Of a stretch of DNA of 61,109 nucleotides, positions 47,732 to 55,520 are shown piece after piece. Location of the stretch: contig JBBTCW010000003.1 of assembly GCA_038043025.1 (NCBI GenBank), positions 1 through 61,109 of the forward strand, written 5' to 3'. Both the position numbers and the translations under genes were made by a program. The DNA comes from O2-02-FULL-42-9 sp038043025 (GTDB taxonomy: Bacteria > Pseudomonadota > Gammaproteobacteria > UBA12402). Within the stretch, counting starts at the first letter, position 1. Each line of letters starts with the position of its first letter. The notes beneath the pieces are model-generated. The model was not told the DNA's origin, searched no databases, and was given only the letters and a program-made list of their open reading frames with translations.

Positions 47732-49342
47732 ATGGATTTTAATATTTTAGGCATCCACAATGTCCAACAAATCCATCACAATCCCTCCTACGAAACCTTA
47801 TTTAAACATGAAACCGATGCATCGCTTTCGGGTTATGAAAAAGGGCTACTAACACAGCTCGATGCGGTTTCCGTTGAAACAGGGTGTTTTACCGGACGTT
47901 CAGCAAAAGATAAATATATCGTTAAAGATCCGCAAACCGAAAAACATGTTTGGTGGAAAGCCGCCGGTTCAGATAATCAATCGATTGATCAAGCGACCTG
48001 GGATCATTTAAAAAAAATATCGACACAACAATTATCCGAAAAAACATTGTATATCATCGATGGATTTTGTGGCGCGAATCCTGATACTCGTCTTTGTGTG
48101 CGTTTGGTGACAGAAGTTGCATGGCAGGCGCATTTTTTTAAAAATATGTTTATTCGCCCGAGCGCAGAAGAACTCGAGAACTTTAAACCCGACTGGACAA
48201 TTTTAAACGCCTGCAAAACAACTTGTCTCGATTATAAAAAATTTGGTTTGCGTTCAGAAAATTTTGTGGCCTTTCATATGACGGAACGCATGACATTAAT
48301 CGGCGGTACGTGGTATGGCGGTGAGATGAAGAAAGGCATTTTTTCGATGATGAATTATTTTTTGCCGCTAAAAGGAATCGGTTCATTTCATTGTTCTGCG
48401 AATCAAGGCGAAGCAGGCGATACAGCATTATTTTTTGGGTTATCTGGTACGGGTAAAACAACCTTGTCGACGGATCCAAAACGAAAATTAATTGGCGATG
48501 ATGAACATGGCTGGGATGATGACGGCGTGTTTAATTTTGAAGGGGGTTGTTATGCAAAAACCATTCGGCTTTCAAAAGAAAAAGAACCCGATGTGTATCA
48601 TGCCATTAAGCGCGATGCCTTATTAGAAAATGTCGTTGTCGATGACCGTGGCGTTGTCGACTTTAATAGTGATAAAAAGACTGAAAATACAAGGGTTTCG
48701 TATCCCCTTTATCATATTGATAATATCGTCAAACCGGTGTCGCGTGGCACGCATCCTCAGCGCATTATTTTCCTGACCTGTGATGCGTATGGGGTTTTGC
48801 CACCGGTGTCTTTGTTGGATAACCGCCAAGCGATGTATCAATTTTTGTCGGGTTATACGGCAAAAGTAGCGGGAACAGAATTAGGCGTGGTCGAACCCGT
48901 TGCAACGTTTTCTGCCTGCTTTGGTGCGCCGTTTTTATTGTTGGATCCGGTTTGTTATACTAAATTATTGAGCGAGAAAATGGCTAAGCATCAAGCTCGC
49001 GCATTTTTATTGAACACCGGCTGGATCGGTGGTGGATACGGCGTGGGCGAACGTATTTCGATTCAAGCGACGCGTGTGATTATTGATGCGATTTTAGATG
49101 GTTCGATTGATAAGGCCGAAACTGAAAATTTCCCCGTCTTTAATTTAAAAATACCCAAAAAATTAAATGGCGTGGATGCGCATATTTTGAATCCCAAGCG
49201 CGCATGGGCGGACAAACAGGCATATGACGTTGCCTTAGAAAATTTGGCCAAGCAGTTTGCTAAAAATTTCGAGCGTTTTTCCAGCACACCCGCCGGACGA
49301 GCGCTGCAAACCGCCGGGCCGGTGTTGGAATTAATGGTATGA
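47732..49342 (+). CDS. pckA: Phosphoenolpyruvate carboxykinase (ATP)
   Basis: Converts oxaloacetate to PEP at the start of gluconeogenesis. 536 residues. N-terminal TGCFTGRSAKDKYIV; the kinase loop is GLSGTGKTTLSTDP; metal and substrate residues are in IGDDEHGWDDDGVFNFEGGCYAK and ENTRVSYP. C-terminal GGGYGVGERISIQATR matches the nucleotide-contact loop. CGGAG precedes the ATG. Monocistronic by position. Confidence 0.97.
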   Translation: MDFNILGIHNVQQIHHNPSYETLFKHETDASLSGYEKGLLTQLDAVSVETGCFTGRSAKDKYIVKDPQTEKHVWWKAAGSDNQSIDQATWDHLKKISTQQLSEKTLYIIDGFCGANPDTRLCVRLVTEVAWQAHFFKNMFIRPSAEELENFKPDWTILNACKTTCLDYKKFGLRSENFVAFHMTERMTLIGGTWYGGEMKKGIFSMMNYFLPLKGIGSFHCSANQGEAGDTALFFGLSGTGKTTLSTDPKRKLIGDDEHGWDDDGVFNFEGGCYAKTIRLSKEKEPDVYHAIKRDALLENVVVDDRGVVDFNSDKKTENTRVSYPLYHIDNIVKPVSRGTHPQRIIFLTCDAYGVLPPVSLLDNRQAMYQFLSGYTAKVAGTELGVVEPVATFSACFGAPFLLLDPVCYTKLLSEKMAKHQARAFLLNTGWIGGGYGVGERISIQATRVIIDAILDGSIDKAETENFPVFNLKIPKKLNGVDAHILNPKRAWADKQAYDVALENLAKQFAKNFERFSSTPAGRALQTAGPVLELMV

Positions 49343-49415
49343 TTTTCTTCATTTTTAGTCGTCCATATCGATGACTTCTGTTGCCATCGCTGCCATCTGA
49401 TCGATTTCTGCTTGC

Positions 49416-49952
49416 TTAGCGCGCTGGGGTTGCTATCGCTGCAGCCGCTATTTCTGCCTCTATCTCTCCTCTGTCAGAAAGCATATCATAATCTTCATCT
49501 TCTTCTTCTGATGTTGCCACTGACACAGCATCCTCTTCTATTGTGGTATCTGCCGCTTTCTGAGCGCCATGTGCGATTAACAGAGCTATTATCCTTTCGT
49601 GGCCATGCGTTGTCGCTCTATCTAATGCGGTGAGTCCGCTGGGATTTCCAGGTGCGTTAACATCAATAGGTAGCTCTCCTTTATAGGTCAGTAAAATCTC
49701 GACAAGTTTTTCAAGTCCATTTCCAGCGGCAGCGCGTAGAACTAAATTAAAGTCACCATCGATAAGCGAGTAAGTGGCCGGATGAAAGGTGTTTTGTGTT
49801 TTGGGTGATTTTATGGTGGTGTGCACATAATCAATAAGCCAATATAGTACCGGATCATCGCTCTTATTGATTAACTGTAGCGTCTCGTTCCATTGATTGC
49901 GTGAAATTAATGATTTGAGCTGAGTGTGTTGCGGGTGTTGATCGGTGCGCAT
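49416..49952 (-). CDS. Ankyrin-repeat protein, possibly frameshifted at its 3' end
   Basis: 178 residues. Two ankyrin units at about 75-135 (NLVLRAAAGNGLEKLVEILL, GLTALDRATTHGHERIIALL). The C-terminal part is acidic (TSEEEDEDYDMLSDRGEIEAE). The stop follows ATPAR at a run of four C (minus strand; 49426-49429). Reading with one C fewer continues the frame for 22 codons (RAKQAEIDQMAAM, then TEVIDMDD) to a stop at 49355-49357. No signal peptide. A short ankyrin protein; target unknown. Confidence 0.7.
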   Translation of the reverse strand: MRTDQHPQHTQLKSLISRNQWNETLQLINKSDDPVLYWLIDYVHTTIKSPKTQNTFHPATYSLIDGDFNLVLRAAAGNGLEKLVEILLTYKGELPIDVNAPGNPSGLTALDRATTHGHERIIALLIAHGAQKAADTTIEEDAVSVATSEEEDEDYDMLSDRGEIEAEIAAAAIATPAR

Positions 49953-50002
49953 GAATTTTGTTCTCCTTGTTAGTGATTTGAATTGTGATAATATACAATC
50001 TT

Positions 50003-50344
50003 ATGCACGAGCTTTCAATCATACAAGATATTTTAAAAACTATTGAGCAAACGGCGATCAAGAACGATCTAAAAAAAATCAATAAAGCGACATTGGAAAT
50101 TGGTCAAATGCGGCAATGCATTCCCGAATTTTTGCAGTTTGCGTTTGAAACGTTAACGAAAGATACGATTGCCTCAGGGGCTCAATTAATTATTCGAGAA
50201 ATTCCAGTCAAAGCGCTTTGTTTACAGTGTAAAAAAGAATTTCAAGTGATCGATGATAGTTATGGCTGCCCGCACTGTGATAGTATCGAGTTGGATATTT
50301 TAAGCGGAAAAGAAATTGTTTTAAGCAGTATTGACGGAGACTAA
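50003..50344 (+). CDS. hypA: Hydrogenase nickel-incorporation protein HypA
   Basis: 113 residues from the Met at 50003 (MHELSIIQDIL), whose His2 binds nickel in this family; the open frame begins at 49985. The zinc ribbon is CLQCKKEF...GCPHC. Works with HypB to insert nickel into the hydrogenase large subunit. First gene of the hydrogenase operon, divergent from the ankyrin gene. Confidence 0.95.
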   Translation: MHELSIIQDILKTIEQTAIKNDLKKINKATLEIGQMRQCIPEFLQFAFETLTKDTIASGAQLIIREIPVKALCLQCKKEFQVIDDSYGCPHCDSIELDILSGKEIVLSSIDGD

Positions 50345-50347
50345 CGC

Positions 50348-51013
50348 ATGGAAATTTTAATCAAACAAGATTTGTTAATCGCCAATGAAGAAAAAGCAAA
50401 GGATATACGCGCGCGATTAAAACAACATAATATTTGCATGTTAAATTTAATTGGCTCGCCCGGCGCAGGCAAGACGTCGCTTTTGGAAAAAACGTTTTCA
50501 ACATTGGGTCAACGTTGTCGCATGGCGGTGATTGAAGGCGATGTTGAAACAGATGAGGATGCTAAGCGATTAGCACAATATCCCGTGTTGATTGCGATGG
50601 TGAATACGCACGGCGCCTGTCATTTAGAATCCGTGAGCGTTGAAAAGGCGTTGAATGCATTTGATTTGAAAAAGTTAGATTTAATTTTTGTGGAGAACAT
50701 TGGCAATTTGGTTTGTCCGGCGGAATTTGATGTGGGCGAAAATCTCAAAATTGCCGTGTTAAGCGTGTGCGAAGGAGATGATAAAGTGATAAAGTATCCC
50801 TTGTTGTTTCGCGAAGCCAGCATTGTTGTGCTGCACAAAATTGATCTCTTGCCGTATCTTAATTTTAATCGCGCGCGTTTTTATGCGGATCTTAAAAAGG
50901 TGAATCCAAAAGCGAAAGTATTAGAAGTATCATGTACGACGGAAGAAGGGGTTGATGCGTGGTGCAAGATGATATTGTCATTCACCAAAATAAATGTTAT
51001 ATCTATCTCATAG
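50348..51013 (+). CDS. hypB: Hydrogenase nickel-incorporation GTPase HypB
   Basis: 221 residues. G1 GSPGAGKTSLLEKT near 37, EGDVETDEDAKRL, NIGNLVCPAEFD (typical HypB), and G4 HKIDLLPY. It lacks both the N-terminal CxxCGC metal site and any His-rich stretch. The usual metal motif NTGKGCH is changed to NTHGACH, adding a His and keeping Cys-His. Delivers nickel with HypA. Three bases after hypA. Confidence 0.93.
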   Translation: MEILIKQDLLIANEEKAKDIRARLKQHNICMLNLIGSPGAGKTSLLEKTFSTLGQRCRMAVIEGDVETDEDAKRLAQYPVLIAMVNTHGACHLESVSVEKALNAFDLKKLDLIFVENIGNLVCPAEFDVGENLKIAVLSVCEGDDKVIKYPLLFREASIVVLHKIDLLPYLNFNRARFYADLKKVNPKAKVLEVSCTTEEGVDAWCKMILSFTKINVISIS

Positions 51014-51035
51014 AGATAAAACACAATGGATTGCC

Positions 51036-52067
51036 ATGTTACTCAAAACCACAAAAGCGGCTCTTTTAAAAGGGATTGATCAAGTTTTATTAACTTATCA
51101 AGTGGCGGCGCTAACAAAACAAGTCGATCGAGTTTTATACGACTATGTGAAGACGAGTCAAGACATCTTTTGGGGTTGTCGACCGACTGTTTTGCCGCCC
51201 AAGAAATTTTTCTTTCCACCGCATGAAACGCTTCTCGATTATACTGCCGATGGACAAGTGAGCGCGCCGATTGAATCTAAACCGCTCGTTTTATTGGGTA
51301 TTCATCCCTGTGATTTGCGTGGCATTCAAATACTCGATGAAGCGTTTGCCGATTTGCATGGCGACCCCAATTATTTAGAGCGACGCGAGAAAGCGATCAT
51401 CATTGGCTTGGATTGTCATCAAAACTGTGATCAAGATTCATTTTGTTATAAGGTTGGCGCAAATTATGCAAAAACGGGTTATGACATCATGTTATATCCA
51501 CTGAAAGACGATCAGTATTTGGTTGAGATTGCAACGGATCGCGGCAGCGTGTTTGCCGAACAATTCTTACGGGCGATTAAAGGAGAAGAAACAGAATTAG
51601 AGGAATATCAACAAACGAAAGCAAAAGCGTTTGAATCATTAAAGCCATTTAAAGATTTAGAAAAATTTCCCGAACTTTTTCAAGAAAATACGCATCATCC
51701 GATTTGGGCACATGAAGGTGCGCGCTGCTTGAGTTGCGGTTCTTGTGTTATGGTTTGCCCCACCTGTTATTGTTTTAATGTTACCGATGATTGGGCGCTG
51801 AATATGCAGACCGGGAAGCGCGAGCGACATTGGGATGGATGTATGCTGCATGATTTTACGACGGTGGCCACGGGGGAAAACTTTCGTCCGACGGCGACCG
51901 CGCGATTACATCATCGCATCAATCGAAAATTTAATTATTTGATGAAGAAGCATGGGCAAGCGGTTTGTGTGGGTTGTGGGCGCTGTGTGCGCGCGTGTTT
52001 GGCAGAGATTAGTCCCAAAACAATTGCAGAAGCGATCAATGGTGAGGATGAAAAAGAATGGAATTAG
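51036..52067 (+). CDS. hyhB: Group 3b [NiFe]-hydrogenase beta subunit (iron-sulfur)
   Basis: 343 residues from the Met at 51036; the frame opens at 50994 inside hypB. Two cysteine clusters for [4Fe-4S] centres: CLSCGSCVMVCPTCYC near 231 and CVGCGRCVRACLAEISP near 312. Also GIHPCDLRGIQILD, typical of the sulfhydrogenase beta subunit. It passes electrons between the hydrogenase dimer and the NAD(P)-binding gamma subunit. Overlaps hyhG by 10 bases. Confidence 0.88.
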   Translation: MLLKTTKAALLKGIDQVLLTYQVAALTKQVDRVLYDYVKTSQDIFWGCRPTVLPPKKFFFPPHETLLDYTADGQVSAPIESKPLVLLGIHPCDLRGIQILDEAFADLHGDPNYLERREKAIIIGLDCHQNCDQDSFCYKVGANYAKTGYDIMLYPLKDDQYLVEIATDRGSVFAEQFLRAIKGEETELEEYQQTKAKAFESLKPFKDLEKFPELFQENTHHPIWAHEGARCLSCGSCVMVCPTCYCFNVTDDWALNMQTGKRERHWDGCMLHDFTTVATGENFRPTATARLHHRINRKFNYLMKKHGQAVCVGCGRCVRACLAEISPKTIAEAINGEDEKEWN

Positions 52068-52918
52068 CATTAGCTCAATCCAATACGAAACTGTATTTGC
52101 CGGAGCCTGCAAGAATCGTTAAGGTGAAAAGTTTTACCGAGCACGAAAAATTTTTTCAGATTGAATTGTTGCGCAAAGGAAGTTTGGGGCATGATCCAGG
52201 ACAATTTGTTGAAGTATCTATTTTGGGAATAGGCGAGGCGCCCATTTCGATTGCATCGCCGCCCGATTCTGGTAATCGTTTTGATTTATGCGCACGTGCC
52301 GTGGGCGATGTCACTAAAAAGTTATTTACGTTAAAGAAAAATGATTTGATTTATATTCGCGGGCCTTTTGGCCATGGCTTTGATGATAAAATTTTTCAGC
52401 GCATGCAAGGAAAACATTTATTATTTATTGCCGGCGGTATTGGGTATTTTCCGTTGCGGTCGCTCATCAATCAAACCATTCCAATGGCAAAAAACTATAA
52501 AAAAATCTCGATTTTATACGGTTGCAAAACCTCGCAAGATCGTATGTTTCCGGATGAGCTTAAAAAAATTCATGACTTGTCAGTGGGAAGCAATGTTGAA
52601 TTGCTCGAAACGTTAGATCATCCCGAACCAGGTTGGACGGGCAATGTCGGTGTGATTACGACGTTAATTCCTAAAGTTGATTTTGTTCCTGCCGAAACCA
52701 TTGCTATTATTGTTGGGCCACCGATCATGTATAAATTTGTTTTGACATCATTGATGGATAAACATATGCCGAAAGAAAATATTTATATGTCGTTAGAGCG
52801 TCGCATGAAATGCGGCGTGGGTAAATGTGGCCATTGTCAGATGGCAGGCGTTTATGTGTGTCAGAAAGGGCCGGTGTTTAATTATGCAGATGTCAAAGAT
52901 AATGAGGAGTTATTTTGA
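52058..52918 (+). CDS. hyhG: Group 3b hydrogenase gamma subunit (FAD/NAD(P)H-binding)
   Basis: 286 residues. A ferredoxin-NADP reductase fold: FAD site around GEAPISIASPP, nucleotide-binding FIAGGIGYFPLRSL, IVGPPIMYKFV, and a C-terminal [2Fe-2S] cysteine set (MKCGVGKCGHCQMAGVYVC). It exchanges electrons with NADP(H) or NAD(H). Its stop overlaps the hyhS start (TGATG). Confidence 0.9.
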   Translation: MELALAQSNTKLYLPEPARIVKVKSFTEHEKFFQIELLRKGSLGHDPGQFVEVSILGIGEAPISIASPPDSGNRFDLCARAVGDVTKKLFTLKKNDLIYIRGPFGHGFDDKIFQRMQGKHLLFIAGGIGYFPLRSLINQTIPMAKNYKKISILYGCKTSQDRMFPDELKKIHDLSVGSNVELLETLDHPEPGWTGNVGVITTLIPKVDFVPAETIAIIVGPPIMYKFVLTSLMDKHMPKENIYMSLERRMKCGVGKCGHCQMAGVYVCQKGPVFNYADVKDNEELF

Positions 52919-53679
52919 TGTCTAAAAAACCTAAAGTTGCATTTTTTGATTTTACCTGTTGCGAAGGTTGTCAGCTATGTGCCGTTGATTTAACGCCGGA
53001 ACAATTGTTTGATTTGTTGGCATTAGTTGACATCGTTGAATTTCGTGAAGTGATGACCGATAAAGCAGAAAGTTATGATATTGCTTTTATTGAAGGCTCG
53101 ATCTCGCGAAAACCCGATGAAGAAAGGATTAAAGATATTCGAGCGCGATCAAAATTATTGGTGACATTGGGCGCTTGTTCGACCATTGCCGGCGTGAATG
53201 CGCTACGAAATTTTTATCCCGATGATGAGTTGTTGCGTTTGGTTTATCCGGGACATCCAGAAATTAATCATACTACGATTGCGAGAGGAGTGAGTGAAGT
53301 TGTAAAAGTCGATGCGATGATTCCCGGTTGCCCGATTGATACAGATGAATTTTTGCGCGTAGTGAGAGATCTATTGTTGGGCAAAAAGCCTGAAATACCG
53401 ACCTATCCAGTATGTGTCGAATGTAAGATGAATGAAAACACTTGTGTATATGAAAAAGGGATATATTGTTTAGGTCCCGTTATTCGCGCAGGCTGTCATG
53501 CAATTTGCCCGAGCAATGGCGGGTATTGCTTTGGTTGCCGCGGTGTTATTCCTAAAGCCAATATTGAATCAATGAAAGAAGTTTTGCAGAAACATAATTT
53601 AAGTGCGGCAGCGGCGTTGGATAAATTTAAATTATTTCTCGAGCGGGACAAGGAGATTTTTCCAGATGACAAAAATTGA
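52918..53679 (+). CDS. hyhS: Group 3b hydrogenase small (delta) subunit
   Basis: 253 residues from the ATG at 52918; a TTG one codon earlier is less likely. Proximal cluster cysteines in FDFTCCEGCQLC, then GACSTIAGVNAL, IPGCPIDTDEF, and C-terminal cysteines (CVECKMNENTC, GCHAICPSNGGYC). It wires the [NiFe] site to the beta subunit. Overlaps hyhL by 14 bases. Confidence 0.9.
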   Translation: MSKKPKVAFFDFTCCEGCQLCAVDLTPEQLFDLLALVDIVEFREVMTDKAESYDIAFIEGSISRKPDEERIKDIRARSKLLVTLGACSTIAGVNALRNFYPDDELLRLVYPGHPEINHTTIARGVSEVVKVDAMIPGCPIDTDEFLRVVRDLLLGKKPEIPTYPVCVECKMNENTCVYEKGIYCLGPVIRAGCHAICPSNGGYCFGCRGVIPKANIESMKEVLQKHNLSAAAALDKFKLFLERDKEIFPDDKN

Positions 53680-54946
53680 TGTGCATCACGTTACACGTGT
53701 TGAGGGACACGGTAATATTAGCGTCGATCTTGAGAAAGGAAAGATTTTAAAGTGCCAACTCGCCATTGTCGAGGCGCCACGTTTTTTTGAAGCGATGTTG
53801 CGTGGTCGGCATTATGATGAAACGATTATTGTGTCGAGTCGCATTTGCGGTATTTGTTCGGTCGGGCATCAGTTGGCCGCATTGCGTGCGATTGAAGATG
53901 CGTTTAATGTTAAGATTTCTGAACAAGAAAAATGTTTGCGTCGCTTATTAAATTGTGGTGAGTTTTTTGAAAGTCATGTATTACATATTTATTTTTTAGC
54001 GATGCCGGATTTTAAAGGTGTTAAATCAATTTTTCCGCTCGCGAAAACGAATAAAGATGTGGTGGTGCATGCGTTAAACTTAAAACGATTTGGACATTAC
54101 ATTGGTGGTGTTATTGGCGGTCGCTTAATTCATTCAACGGCGACGGATGTTAAGGCGATGTCTAAATTGCCGACAAAAAAAGAATTAGAAGAAGTACTAA
54201 AACGCTTGCACGAAGCAAAAGAAGAGTTAAAACAAGGCGTTTCTATTTTAAAAGGCTTAAAGTTTCCAGCATTTGAGCGAGAAACAGAATATATTTCTCT
54301 GCAGAAAAAAGGAGTTTATGCCTCATTAGAAGGTAACATTTATTCCAGTGATGTCGGTGAAATTCCGTATAAAAATTATCGTGATGTCGTGAATGAATAT
54401 ATAGTGGATTATGCGACCGCCAAGCGCGCAAAACATAATCGCGCGTCATACATGGTGGGCGCCTTAGCGCGGTTTAATAACAATGGACAATGGTTATCGG
54501 ATGACGCCAAACAAATTGCACAAGATTTAGGATTGAAGTCGCCGTGTTATAATGCTTATTTAAATACCGTTGCGCAGTTTGTTGAGCTTGTGCATGTGGC
54601 GGATGATTCTATTGCAGCGGCAAAGAGTTTGTTAAACATGGATTTGAAATTAGAAGAACGTTCCCTCACCGTTACTCCAGGCTCGGGTGTGGGTGCTGTT
54701 GAAGTGCCGCGCGGGACGTTATATCACGAATATGTTTTTAATGAGAAAGGGATTGTTACAGATGCAAATTGTGTTATCCCAACGGGTCAGAACGTCAATA
54801 ATATTGAAGAAGATTTTAAAGCATTATTGCCAAGCATTTCTAAAAAATCCCAGAAAGAGATTACGCTTTTATTAGAAATGCTCGTGCGTGCTTACGATCC
54901 TTGTATTTCTTGTTCGGCGCATATGTTGGATGTTGAGTTTGTGTAA
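53666..54946 (+). CDS. hyhL: Group 3b [NiFe]-hydrogenase large (alpha) subunit
   Basis: 426 residues from the Met at 53666, with AAGGAG; the frame opens at 53603. The nickel ligands are complete: RICGICSVGH (C61, C64) and DPCISCSAH (C413, C416, with H419), followed by seven residues (MLDVEFV) as the likely maturation tail. N-terminal VTRVEGHGN is the L1-type motif. Carries the [NiFe](CN)2CO site that activates H2. Order B-G-S-L matches archaeal hyhBGSL-type soluble enzymes. Confidence 0.95.
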   Translation: MTKIDVHHVTRVEGHGNISVDLEKGKILKCQLAIVEAPRFFEAMLRGRHYDETIIVSSRICGICSVGHQLAALRAIEDAFNVKISEQEKCLRRLLNCGEFFESHVLHIYFLAMPDFKGVKSIFPLAKTNKDVVVHALNLKRFGHYIGGVIGGRLIHSTATDVKAMSKLPTKKELEEVLKRLHEAKEELKQGVSILKGLKFPAFERETEYISLQKKGVYASLEGNIYSSDVGEIPYKNYRDVVNEYIVDYATAKRAKHNRASYMVGALARFNNNGQWLSDDAKQIAQDLGLKSPCYNAYLNTVAQFVELVHVADDSIAAAKSLLNMDLKLEERSLTVTPGSGVGAVEVPRGTLYHEYVFNEKGIVTDANCVIPTGQNVNNIEEDFKALLPSISKKSQKEITLLLEMLVRAYDPCISCSAHMLDVEFV

Positions 54947-54948
54947 AT

Positions 54949-55398
54949 ATGTCCCACACATTAATTCTTTCCATCGGAAATTTATTACGCCATGACGATG
55001 GTGTTGGTCCGACCGTATTAAAATTATTATCTGAATATCCAAAGCCGAACGTTGATTATGTGAATGGCGGCACGGACGGATTGGCGCTGATTGATTTAAT
55101 TTCGTCATATAAAAAAGTGACCATTATTGACGCGGTGAACATGCAAATGCCGCCGGGAACGATAAAGCGATTCAAGCCAAAAGACGCCAAGATTCATGTA
55201 AAATCGGATGTGCTTTCGACACATGGTTTTGGTTTAGTCGAAGTGTTAGACTTGTTGGTGCAATTAGGAGTTGAGACAGAAATAGATATTATTGGCATTC
55301 AGCCAAAAGATATTTCGTTAGGCGAAGGGTTAAGCGATTGCATACGAGATTGTCTCAACGACGTCATCACCCTCATCGCAGCTCCAGCTCAGAGCTGA
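54949..55398 (+). CDS. Hydrogenase maturation protease
   Basis: 149 residues. SIGNLLRHDDGVGP is the HycI/HyaD-family nickel-sensing Asp motif, TIIDAVNM holds the second Asp, and STHGFGLVEVL the His. It cuts the C-terminal tail of HyhL after nickel insertion. It starts two bases after hyhL. Its last residues (IAAPAQS) and TGA stop are supplied by a palindromic repeat, so the original C-terminus was probably altered. Confidence 0.9.
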   Translation: MSHTLILSIGNLLRHDDGVGPTVLKLLSEYPKPNVDYVNGGTDGLALIDLISSYKKVTIIDAVNMQMPPGTIKRFKPKDAKIHVKSDVLSTHGFGLVEVLDLLVQLGVETEIDIIGIQPKDISLGEGLSDCIRDCLNDVITLIAAPAQS

Positions 55399-55505
55399 CG
55401 AAATCGGGTGGCGGGAGAGGCTTGCTATGACTCTCTTGCAGCAGCTCAGAGCTGCGTGGATTAAAATTTTGTATGATATTGCTTACATCGCAGCTCAGAG
55501 CTGCC
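55374..55505. repeat. Palindromic repeat cluster in the hydrogenase operon
   Basis: Three A-centred arms near 55384-55397, 55440-55455 and 55489-55504. The long spacer contains GCTTGCTATGACT; the second carries GTGGATTAAAATTTTGTATG. The stretch 55422-55505 is nearly identical to 58464-58546. It separates the protease from the HypC-HydE gene within an otherwise tightly packed operon. Confidence 0.85.
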
Positions 55506-55520
55506 GTACCGGGTGAAAAT

